NCBI GenBank assembly: GCA_003517945.1
Contig: DOZP01000184.1
Span: forward strand, 12,853-18,990
Direction: 5' to 3'
DNA from: Porphyromonadaceae bacterium
GTDB taxonomy: Bacteria > Bacteroidota > Bacteroidia > Bacteroidales > Tannerellaceae
DNA length: 6,138 nucleotides
A model generated the notes under the pieces. The model did no database searches and was not told the origin of the DNA. It worked only from the letters and a program-made list of their open reading frames with translations. Below, one piece after another: positions 1 through 4,827 of the stretch (its first letter is position 1; the number at the start of each line of letters is the position of its first letter). Both the position numbers and the translations under genes were made by a program.

Positions 1-387
1 CTGATAGCCATTCATGAATTTCGTATTAAAAAACACCTGCTTGCGATTCGTTATCAGTTTGAAACGCCTTTTGCGGGCATTCTTTTCTGTCCGGTGTACG
101 GTCAGTCATATTATGAGATATTCACGTTGGGAAATACGGCGGAGGTGCTTAATTTCAGTTCTTTCCATAACAAGTTTGCCATGCGCAATTATCTTACGCT
201 TGATTTTCCGGTGGGCCGTACGACTTTCCGTGTCGGTTATTTTGGTTCCTGTTATACGACGGATATACATGGGATCGACAGGCATATCATTTCCCATAAC
301 GTAATGATTGGCTTTGTGAAGGAGTTTCTACCGTTCGGCGGGCGTGACATGAAAAAACGTAATTTGTTTCGTAGCGCTTATTATTGA
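1..387 (+). CDS. C-terminal part of a DUF3316-like protein (partial, 5' end outside window)
   Basis: The reading frame is open from the first base and ends at TGA 385-387, giving the last 128 residues of a longer protein. It alternates short hydrophobic and polar stretches rich in Tyr, Phe and Gly, as in beta-strand or barrel proteins. Segments such as YGQSYYEIFTLGN, LTLDFPVGRTTFRVGYFG and SHNVMIGFVKEF resemble, from memory, the C-terminal part of the uncharacterised Bacteroidetes DUF3316 family, which is probably exported; this was not searched. The N-terminus and any signal peptide are outside the window. Its stop codon lies 14 bases upstream of the chosen start of the next gene, whose ribosome binding site begins right after it. 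The two are therefore probably co-transcribed and perhaps translationally coupled. The reading frame is secure; the family name is moderately likely and the function is unknown. Confidence 0.7.
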   Translation: MIAIHEFRIKKHLLAIRYQFETPFAGILFCPVYGQSYYEIFTLGNTAEVLNFSSFHNKFAMRNYLTLDFPVGRTTFRVGYFGSCYTTDIHGIDRHIISHNVMIGFVKEFLPFGGRDMKKRNLFRSAYY

Positions 388-388
388 T

Positions 389-393
389 GGAGG
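389..393 (+). promoter_or_regulatory. Ribosome binding site deciding the S41 peptidase start
   Basis: GGAGG lies 8 bases before ATG 402. Two upstream in-frame starts (TTG 384, ATG 387) have no purine-rich sequence at the right distance, and they would put a charged extension before the signal peptide. ATG 402 is therefore preferred. Confidence 0.75.
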
Positions 394-401
394 AACAGGA
401 G

Positions 402-1454
402 ATGAAAAGATTTGATTTTATATTTGTTTTTCTGAGTCTGCTTTTTTTCATTGCTTCCTGCGATGCAAGTGATGAATATACGGTCAATCCGCATGATAAT
501 TTTGAAGCTCTCTGGAAATTAATTGACGAAAAATATTGTTTTTTTGATTATAAGGACATTGATTGGGACGCAGTATATGATAAATACAGTGTTCAGATAA
601 GCGATACGATGGACCGGTATCAGTTGTTTAATGTATTGGGTAAAATGCTGGCCGAGCTTCGCGACGGACATACCAATCTTATATCTTCGTTTAACACATC
701 GCAGTTCTGGAACTGGCATGATAGTTATCCGGATAACTTCAATCCGGTTGTTCAGCGTAAATATCTTGGCGATGACTACAAATCAATCGGGGAATTGAAC
801 TGTTGTATCCTGCGGAATCATTTCGGGTATGTTTATTATGGAAGTTTTTCCGGTTCTGTTTCGGAAGCGGATTTGGATGATCTGTTTTTGTATTTTGAGC
901 ATTGCAGGGGGCTGATCATCGACATCCGGAACAACGGTGGCGGTTCGCTTGTTTATTCTGAGCGTATTGCTTCGCGTTTTACGGAAGAGAAGCGGATTGT
1001 CGGCTATATTATACATAAGAAAAGCGCCGCGCACAATGATTTTTCCGATCCGTATCCGATGGAACTGGAACCGTCAAAATGGAAAAAATGGCTGCGTCCT
1101 GTGGTGGTGTTAACGAACCGGAGTTGCTACAGCGCTGCCAATGATTTTGTAAATAAGATGAAGTTGTTTTCGCAAGTGAAGATCATCGGAGATAAGACCG
1201 GTGGCGGGTGCGGGTTGCCGTTTCATTCGGAATTGCCGAATGGCTGGAGCGTACGGTTTTCTTCGTCGCCTATGCTTGATGCAAAAAAAGAATATACCGA
1301 ATACGGAGTGGATCCGCATATAAAAATAGATATCAAAGAAGAAGATCAACTGGATAGCATAGATACGATCATTGAAGAAGCGTTGAATTATCTCCGGGAC
1401 GAAACGGCCGAATCAACGCCGGTGACGGCAGATGCCGGGTATATAAACAAATAA
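402..1454 (+). CDS. S41 family peptidase, lipoprotein, tricorn-like type
   Basis: This 350-residue protein starts with a lipoprotein signal (hydrophobic residues about 5-17, then IASC with the lipid-bearing Cys at 20). The next residues are acidic-rich (DASDE), compatible with outer-membrane or surface placement. The S41 protease core follows: LRDGHT at about 86-91 with a candidate catalytic His90, IDIRNNGGG at about 173-181, TNRSCYSAAND with the predicted nucleophile Ser244, and GDKTGGGCGLP at about 263-273. In CtpA-type S41 enzymes a Lys follows the Ser by about 25 residues. Here that position is a Gly, so the protein belongs with tricorn-like S41 members that use a different catalytic set. 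I recognise no clear PDZ domain. It follows the DUF3316-like gene at operon spacing. It presumably cleaves peptides in the periplasm or at the surface, but the substrate is unknown. No strong terminator is visible after it. Confidence 0.9.
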   Translation: MKRFDFIFVFLSLLFFIASCDASDEYTVNPHDNFEALWKLIDEKYCFFDYKDIDWDAVYDKYSVQISDTMDRYQLFNVLGKMLAELRDGHTNLISSFNTSQFWNWHDSYPDNFNPVVQRKYLGDDYKSIGELNCCILRNHFGYVYYGSFSGSVSEADLDDLFLYFEHCRGLIIDIRNNGGGSLVYSERIASRFTEEKRIVGYIIHKKSAAHNDFSDPYPMELEPSKWKKWLRPVVVLTNRSCYSAANDFVNKMKLFSQVKIIGDKTGGGCGLPFHSELPNGWSVRFSSSPMLDAKKEYTEYGVDPHIKIDIKEEDQLDSIDTIIEEALNYLRDETAESTPVTADAGYINK

Positions 1455-1498
1455 AAATATCGCATAAGGGCTATTTTCAGAAAAATAAAATACAATCG

Positions 1499-1530
1499 TT
1501 GCCGGATCCGGAAATATTTTTATATCTTTG
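1499..1530 (+). promoter_or_regulatory. Bacteroidetes-type promoter of the tRNA-Leu gene
   Basis: A -33-like TTG at 1499-1501 is followed, after 21 bases, by TATCTTTG at 1523-1530, which fits the Bacteroidetes -7 consensus TAnnTTTG. The tRNA 5' end is 13 bases further on, so transcription would start just ahead of the mature tRNA. Confidence 0.7.
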
Positions 1531-1542
1531 CCCCCGAATTTA

Positions 1543-1624
1543 GCGGCTGTGGCGTAATTGGTAGCCGCGCCAGACTTAGGATCTGGTGCCGAGAGGCGTG
1601 GGGGTTCGAGTCCCTTCAGCCGCA
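1543..1624 (+). tRNA. tRNA-Leu, anticodon UAG
   Basis: This is an 82-base class II tRNA. The acceptor stem pairs GCGGCTG (1543-1549) with CAGCCGC (1617-1623), with discriminator base A1624. The anticodon stem CCAGA/TCTGG encloses the loop CTTAGGA, giving anticodon TAG, which decodes CUA and, by wobble, other CUN leucine codons. The long variable arm (1587-1599) forms a GCC/GGC hairpin, as expected for leucine tRNAs. The T arm has loop TTCGAGT closed by GGGGG/CCCTT with two G-U pairs. CCA is not encoded. It has its own promoter and terminators. I saw no second copy of its 3' end further right, so there is no sign of a tRNA-integrated island in the window. Confidence 0.96.
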
Positions 1625-1627
1625 CTG

Positions 1628-1650
1628 CTGCTCTAAAGAGCAGATTTTTA
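1628..1650 (+). terminator. First terminator hairpin after tRNA-Leu
   Basis: CTGCTC (1628-1633) pairs with GAGCAG (1638-1643) around a TAAA loop and is followed by ATTTTTA. It lies 4 bases after the tRNA. It is shorter than the next hairpin and may also help 3' processing. Confidence 0.65.
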
Positions 1651-1652
1651 AG

Positions 1653-1689
1653 AATCTCTGAAAACGATTCGTTTTCAGAGATTTTTTTC
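1653..1689 (+). terminator. Strong intrinsic terminator, target site of the group II intron
   Basis: A perfect 14-bp stem (1653-1666 with 1670-1683) closes a 3-base loop (ATT). The T-run 1682-1688 starts inside the last stem pairs, and C1689 follows. It ends the tRNA transcript. The group IIC intron begins at the very next base, so this hairpin plus T-tract is also the probable recognition signal used when the intron inserted. Confidence 0.9.
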
Positions 1690-2176
1690 GTATGACGGGC
1701 ATGCCTTGTATCTGTGGTGCAAGTCCATCCGGGGCGTAGTTACCGACGAACCCTATAGCGACTTGCAAGTTACAAGTGGTGACGCTTGTGAGAGAAGAAG
1801 CAATAGCAAAATCGTGTCTTGACGAACAGAAATCCAATCCTAAGGCGTATCAAGCGGACAAGCTGGCTAAAGGCAGTAAAGTTCCAAAAGGTAATCGTAA
1901 CCTTGATGCGTAAATTGGGCAAGTAAACGATGAAAGATACCTGGTTTATCCCGTGAGGTTTCGGCAGCGTTTTTTTTATTTTATTTTATAAGACGTAGTA
2001 ACAGCGAATGTCGAGAAGTCAGCAGAGGTCGAAGTAGCCGATTGCGTGCCAGTCAAGGCGAAGGACTGAATAATTTGTAACATCAATTAAAAATGTATGT
2101 TCCTATGGTAAGCCGACGACTAATTAGGTTGAAAACGTAAATGATGCCTGATTGAATAGGAGATAGGCTATATCCT
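1690..2176 (+). ncRNA. Group IIC ribozyme 5' half (domains I-III and start of IV)
   Basis: This stretch has no gene and forms the structural scaffold of the intron RNA. Domain I should run from 1690 to roughly 1950 and hold the exon-binding sequence. Domains II-III lie around 1950-2080, where GTCAGCAGAGGTC and GGCGAAGGACTGAA match conserved IIC positions. The rest leads into the maturase gene. The exon-binding site must recognise a T-rich target ending TTTTTC. CCAAAAGG at about 1884-1891 is one possible but unproven partner. An unusual U-rich run lies at 1970-1990. Domain limits are estimates by comparison from memory. Confidence 0.75.
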
Positions 2177-3487
2177 TTGGAAGCGGAAATTAAGAAAGAT
2201 GAAAGTATGAGATTACTGGAAGAAATCCTGAGCGATTCTAACATTGCCCTTGCCCAGCGTCGAGTAATAAGCAATGGCGGTTCTGGCGGTGTCGACGGTG
2301 TAAGAATTGCAGAATTAAGTTTCTATATGTCTTCCAACTGGTCAGACATTAAAGCTTCCATTCTCAGTCGCAGCTACCGTCCCTGCCCTGTCCTCCGTGT
2401 TGAAATCCCCAAAGTTCAAGGTGGTATTCGTAAGCTTGGTATTCCTGGTGTTGTTGACCGAACGCTCCAACAAGCTATCAGTCAAATCCTCTCTCCCATA
2501 TTTGAAGAATGCTTTTTACCGTGCAGCTACGGTTTTCGCCCTGGTCGAAGCTGTGAGCAAGCGATAGTTCAGCTTCTTTCTTATCTTAACGATGGTTATG
2601 AGTGGATAGTTGACATTGATTTGGAGAAGTTCTTTGACAATGTTCCCCAAGACCGTTTGATGAGTTTTATCGGACGTACAATCCAAGACCCTGACACAGA
2701 ATCATTAATCCGGAAATATTTGAAAGCCGGTGTAATGGTCGGTTCTCGGTACGAACCTACCGAAATGGGCACCCCTCAGGGTGGTAACCTCTCTCCGCTG
2801 CTAAGCAATGTCATGCTCCATGAACTCGATGTCGAACTTCAACGTCGTGGTTTACGTCATGTTCGATATGCGGATGACTGTGTCATTGTTGTTAGTAGTG
2901 AAGCCAGCGCCAAACGAGTTATGCACTCCGTTACAAGCTGGATAGCGCAAAAGCTCGGTCTGAAGGTAAATACCGAGAAAAGCCGCATATGTCGTCCGAA
3001 TGGTTTGAAGTACCTTGGTTTCGGTTTCTACAAGAATCCGACTATCAAACGATGGGCTTCACGCCCTCACGAGCTTTCGGTGTCAAAGTTCAAGCGTAAA
3101 CTCAAACGCTTGTGCAAACGTAATTGGAGTATATCTATGGCTAACCGCATATCCTTGCTAAACCCCGTGATACGTGGTTGGATAAACTATTTTTCGCTAT
3201 CCGATATGAAAACTAAGATGGCGAAGGTAGATGAACACCTACGCACGATGTTACGTGTGGTCATTTGGAAACAGTGGAAGAGCCCGAAGAAACGTGCTTG
3301 GGGATTACGTAAATTAGGGGTTTGTGGTGAATTGGCACAACGAACCTCGGTTTGTGGCGACCGCTATCAATGGATGGTCACCAAAACCTGTATCGTTAGA
3401 GCTATCTCCAAAGAATCCCTAACTCGCAAAGGCTTAGTGAGCTGCCTTGATTATTATCAGTATAGATATGCTTTGAAAACAAATTAA
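2177..3487 (+). CDS. ltrA: Group II intron reverse transcriptase/maturase (class C)
   Basis: This multifunctional protein binds its intron RNA, helps it splice, and copies it into DNA during retrohoming. Counting from TTG 2177 it has 436 residues. The RT domain shows GVDGV at 38-42, LGIPGVVDR at 87-95, YGFRPGRSC at 118-126, the catalytic Asp146 in DIDLEKFFD, GTPQGG at 198-203 and the catalytic YADD at 231-234. The maturase (X/GIIM) domain covers about 300-385, with RGWINYF at 333-339. The DNA-binding and HNH endonuclease domains are absent, as is normal for IIC introns. The start is uncertain: TTG 2177 has AGGAG 14 bases upstream, while ATG 2207 begins MRLLEEIL, where many relatives start, but has only a weak binding site. 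An in-frame TGA at 2153 excludes anything earlier. The stop TAA lies directly against domain V. Confidence 0.95.
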   Translation: MEAEIKKDESMRLLEEILSDSNIALAQRRVISNGGSGGVDGVRIAELSFYMSSNWSDIKASILSRSYRPCPVLRVEIPKVQGGIRKLGIPGVVDRTLQQAISQILSPIFEECFLPCSYGFRPGRSCEQAIVQLLSYLNDGYEWIVDIDLEKFFDNVPQDRLMSFIGRTIQDPDTESLIRKYLKAGVMVGSRYEPTEMGTPQGGNLSPLLSNVMLHELDVELQRRGLRHVRYADDCVIVVSSEASAKRVMHSVTSWIAQKLGLKVNTEKSRICRPNGLKYLGFGFYKNPTIKRWASRPHELSVSKFKRKLKRLCKRNWSISMANRISLLNPVIRGWINYFSLSDMKTKMAKVDEHLRTMLRVVIWKQWKSPKKRAWGLRKLGVCGELAQRTSVCGDRYQWMVTKTCIVRAISKESLTRKGLVSCLDYYQYRYALKTN

Positions 3488-3519
3488 ACCGCCGTATGCC
3501 GAACGGCACGTACGGTGGT
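3488..3519 (+). ncRNA. Group II intron domain V (catalytic hairpin)
   Basis: ACCGCCGTA (3488-3496) pairs with TACGGTGGT (3511-3519) through nine pairs including one G-U. A CG bulge (3509-3510), four upper pairs TGCC/GGCA and a GAAC loop complete the hairpin. The catalytic triad is CGC (3490-3492), the class IIC form, instead of AGC. The fold is the same as I recall for the O. iheyensis intron. All the usual metal-binding elements are present, so the ribozyme looks intact. Confidence 0.93.
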
Positions 3520-3521
3520 GT

Positions 3522-3576
3522 GAGAGGTGGAAAATGAAAGTAGGAAGAAAACTACTTCATTTTCTTCCTACTCGAT
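3522..3576 (+). ncRNA. Group II intron domain VI with branch-point A3570
   Basis: The arms 3522-3543 and 3552-3573 pair along almost their whole length, with one T-T mismatch (3528/3566) and A3539 bulged. On the 3' strand only A3570 is unpaired, between T3569 (with A3525) and C3571 (with G3524). It is seven bases from the end counting itself, where the branch-point adenosine is expected. The intron ends with AT (3575-3576), matching the 3' consensus AY. Confidence 0.85.
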
Positions 3577-3597
3577 TACGACATTTTATTACTTCTA

Positions 3598-4263
3598 TTA
3601 TAACCATTTTGTCAATCTGTAGCAAGTGGCTTGATCATTCCATGTTCTATGAGAAGAGCAATTGTAATTCTTCAAGTTTGATACCTCTACTTGATTTGTT
3701 ATTGGCAATGTGTGGAAAGTTATTGTAACTCCACCAAAATCCTTGTCTCTATAAAAAGTAACCATGTAAGGCACAGTTGCAGCCATTCTGAAAGAAGACA
3801 ATTGGTCATTGAAATTATGATCACCTAAGTCTCCTTGATGAGTAGAAGTAGTTGTAAGTTCTATACGAGTAGATCCGTAATTTATGTCTTTATATAGGGA
3901 TAAAATACAGTATGGATCAACTGTGGCGCGAGTGGAGAGGGTTTCTTCAGGTTTAAAGTTTTTTTCCAAATATTCCATTTGCTCATTATATGAATCAAAA
4001 TAGTATATAGCACCACTTTCATTTACAAAAGTTGCAAGTTCAGGAAGACTTGAAATTGTTTGATAAATATCATTTACTTCAGCGTTTTCGATAACCATAA
4101 TAGTGTCTTGGTAATAGAAATTCGAAGAATATAAATTACCTTTATAGGTAAATTCTATCTTTTCAGAATTATTATCACTCACGGAAACCAACTCATTTTC
4201 TTCCATTTGGCAAGAAAACAAGAATGCAATAGACAAAAATGACAAAAATAATTTCATTTTCAT
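3598..4263 (-). CDS. Lipoprotein with a C-terminal beta/gamma-crystallin-like domain
   Basis: Read from ATG 4263, this gene encodes 221 residues. A lipoprotein signal ends in LFSC with the lipid Cys at 18, followed by QMEENE, an acidic stretch like the surface-export signals of Bacteroidetes lipoproteins. Residues about 19-110 are unrecognised. Residues about 118-219 hold two Greek-key-like repeats: SLYKDINYGST followed by NDQLSS (152-157), and TFYRDKDFGGV followed by NDQATC (209-214). NDQLSS fits the crystallin calcium-binding pattern (N/D)(N/D)xx(S/T)S; the second copy ends in Cys instead of Ser. The likely role is a calcium-stabilised surface or envelope protein; the ligand is unknown. A longer start at 4296 would place 11 residues before the signal and is less likely; ATG 4257 is another option. 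There is no clear Shine-Dalgarno. The gene is visibly AT-richer than the S41 gene, suggesting transfer. It converges on the intron, ending 21 bases from it. Confidence 0.8.
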   Translation of the reverse strand: MKMKLFLSFLSIAFLFSCQMEENELVSVSDNNSEKIEFTYKGNLYSSNFYYQDTIMVIENAEVNDIYQTISSLPELATFVNESGAIYYFDSYNEQMEYLEKNFKPEETLSTRATVDPYCILSLYKDINYGSTRIELTTTSTHQGDLGDHNFNDQLSSFRMAATVPYMVTFYRDKDFGGVTITFHTLPITNQVEVSNLKNYNCSSHRTWNDQATCYRLTKWL

Positions 4264-4266
4264 AAC

Positions 4267-4287
4267 ATTAACAATTAAATTGTTAAT
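4267..4287. repeat. Perfect palindrome just upstream of the crystallin lipoprotein start
   Basis: Core TTAACAATT-A-AATTGTTAA (4268-4286), extended by one A/T pair on each side. It lies 3 bases ahead of ATG 4263 on the minus strand, where a ribosome binding site would be. It could form an RNA hairpin hindering initiation or be an operator. If translation instead started at 4296 it would be inside the gene. Confidence 0.75.
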
Positions 4288-4307
4288 AATATTCATAAAT
4301 GCGTTTA

Positions 4308-4324
4308 TATACTAATTTAGTATA
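4308..4324. repeat. Second perfect palindrome in the crystallin gene promoter region
   Basis: TATACTAA-T-TTAGTATA is a perfect 17-base palindrome. It lies 10-30 bases downstream of the predicted -7 box at 4341-4348 on the minus strand, near or just after the likely transcription start, as an operator would. The sequence differs from the first palindrome. Confidence 0.7.
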
Positions 4325-4340
4325 ACACATTTTATGTATG

Positions 4341-4348
4341 CAAATGTA
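4341..4348 (-). promoter_or_regulatory. Candidate -7 box of the crystallin lipoprotein gene
   Basis: On the minus strand this reads TACATTTG, a full match to TAnnTTTG. No good TTTG -33 box is found 19-21 bases upstream, so the promoter may be weak or need an activator. It would give a leader of roughly 70 bases containing at least one of the two palindromes. Confidence 0.45.
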
Positions 4349-4411
4349 TAAATTATTTATTTGTTTGTTTTCATATTTTCATTATTTAACACTAAATAGA
4401 GCTATATGTAA

Positions 4412-4558
4412 CTATTCAGCGATTATTTCAAGTTTATTGAAAATGGGGTGAGCCGATTTTCCCGTAGGGGGGCAGGTTTCTATTTCATGCGATTCTATAA
4501 TACTATCAATCTGATCGTCAGTGTATTAGTTGGAATATTTTTGCTATTTTCCTTGTGA
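4412..4558 (+). pseudogene. Coding-like remnant, C-terminal end of a membrane protein (uncertain)
   Basis: Between the stop TAA 4409-4411 and TGA 4556-4558 there are 48 open codons with no start at the left edge. The translation begins LFSDYFKFIENGVSRF, continues RRGAGFYFMRFYN and ends INLIVSVLVGIFLLFSL, a plausible transmembrane segment. The composition is protein-like and the local base content is richer in G and C than the flanks. The stop is followed at once by a promoter. This looks like the surviving tail of a gene whose front was lost. The opposite strand also has a short protein-like frame here (from about 4529 down to 4416, including ESHEIETCPPTGKSAHP), so the coding strand is not certain. 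I do not recognise a family. Confidence 0.35.
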
Positions 4559-4583
4559 GGCTGATAAAGATATTGTATCTTTA
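4553..4583 (+). promoter_or_regulatory. Candidate promoter of an interrupted gene
   Basis: TTG (4553-4555), a 20-base spacer and TATCTTTA (4576-4583) form a near-consensus Bacteroidetes promoter, with one mismatch in the last base of the -7 box. It points at ATG 4589, very close to the -7 box, so the real transcript would be almost leaderless or start from another codon. Confidence 0.5.
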
Positions 4584-4588
4584 CGCCT

Positions 4589-4627
4589 ATGCAAGAGCAA
4601 GTCAACGATATAAATAGAGTTCCCTGA
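4589..4627 (+). pseudogene. Twelve-codon orphan start, possible gene front cut by a mobile element
   Basis: ATG 4589 opens MQEQVNDINRVP and stops at TGA 4625. A good promoter precedes it but no gene follows; inverted repeats and then a transposase gene come next. It may be the first codons of a gene split by the insertion sequence, with the rest beyond the right edge of the window. It may equally be chance. Confidence 0.25.
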
Positions 4628-4665
4628 ATAATAGCAATTAACTGATTTAAGTACAAAACATTAAA

Positions 4666-4747
4666 TAGTTTATATTATTGCAGACTATAAATCGCTTATT
4701 ATCAACAGTTATAAACATTATTGATAATATAAACTAATTTTAGTCTG
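4666..4747. repeat. Nested inverted repeats before the transposase gene
   Basis: A perfect 13-base pair of arms, TAGTTTATATTAT (4666-4678) and ATAATATAAACTA (4724-4736), overlaps a second palindrome with outer arms CAGACTA (4681-4687) and TAGTCTG (4741-4747) and inner arms ATTATCAA (4698-4705) and TTGATAAT (4721-4728). The two folds exclude each other. This may be the left terminal region of the insertion sequence or the palindromic target into which it went. The right end is not available to decide. Confidence 0.6.
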
Positions 4748-4800
4748 GCACTTACATTAAAATAATCACGCATAAATTTCCTCATTTAGTATTTAAAAGT

Positions 4801-4808
4801 TATCTTTG
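4801..4808 (+). promoter_or_regulatory. -7 box of the transposase promoter
   Basis: TATCTTTG matches TAnnTTTG fully and is the same octamer as at the tRNA promoter. A weak -33 element, TTTC (4777-4780), lies 20 bases upstream. The ATG is 20 bases downstream of the box, so the leader is very short; AAAGAAAG just before the ATG may bind the ribosome. Confidence 0.6.
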
Positions 4809-4827
4809 AGTGTTAAAAGAAAGTTTT

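Larger units (their letters stand above)
1690..3576 (+). mobile_element. Group IIC intron, full length (1887 bases)
   Basis: The element starts GTATGACGGGCATG at 1690 and ends ACTCGAT at 3576, with domain V and domain VI just before the 3' end and a maturase gene in domain IV. The 5' part, the motif GAAGTCAGCAGAGGTC near 2014, GGCGAAGGACTGAA near 2057, and domain V closely resemble the Oceanobacillus iheyensis IIC intron as I remember it. The encoded protein has no endonuclease domain, as is usual for class IIC. These introns insert after terminator stem-loops, and this one follows one exactly. Joining the exons would give TTTTTTTC next to TACGACATTT, restoring a plain terminator context. Nothing looks broken, so it may be active. 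The 3' boundary is firm from the domain VI fold; the 5' boundary rests on the consensus and the terminator position. Confidence 0.9.
4297..4827. other. AT-rich stretch without an intact gene
   Basis: No complete gene is found on either strand. It holds a palindrome and the -7 box belonging to the crystallin lipoprotein gene, a probable membrane-protein tail, an orphan promoter with a short start, nested inverted repeats, and the transposase promoter. A G/C-rich patch at about 4445-4473 contains CCCGTAGGG, too short to call a terminator. Confidence 0.6.

Noticed and set aside
14..304. Other-frame open reading frames over the first gene and the S41 gene (for example 14-304, 106-297, 287-487, 519-719, 783-1034, 1110-1349).
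   Set aside because: They overlap well-supported genes in other frames, have odd compositions and no binding sites or family features.
1543..1624. tRNA-Leu as the attachment site of an integrated island.
   Set aside because: No integrase gene and no direct repeat of the tRNA 3' end were found in the window.
1413..1837. Minus-strand frames across the tRNA, terminators and intron start (1413-1625, 1616-1837).
   Set aside because: They run through a tRNA gene and RNA hairpins, so they are chance open frames; the first mimics the commonly mis-called tRNA-antisense protein.
2169..2180. TATCCTTTG near the maturase start as an internal promoter.
   Set aside because: The -7 spacing is one base too long for TAnnTTTG and no -33 element fits.
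1690..3576. Retron or diversity-generating retroelement instead of a group II intron.
   Set aside because: The maturase domain, domain V and domain VI identify an intron; there is no template/variable repeat pair and no msr/msd arrangement.
3534..3728. A 64-codon plus-strand frame starting in domain VI.
   Set aside because: It covers the intron 3' end and the antisense of the crystallin gene, and has no binding site or protein-like pattern.
4698..4730. TTATCAACA at 4697-4706 resembling a DnaA box, suggesting a replication origin.
   Set aside because: A single imperfect match in AT-rich DNA, without repeats of the box or a replication protein gene; the inverted repeats explain it better.
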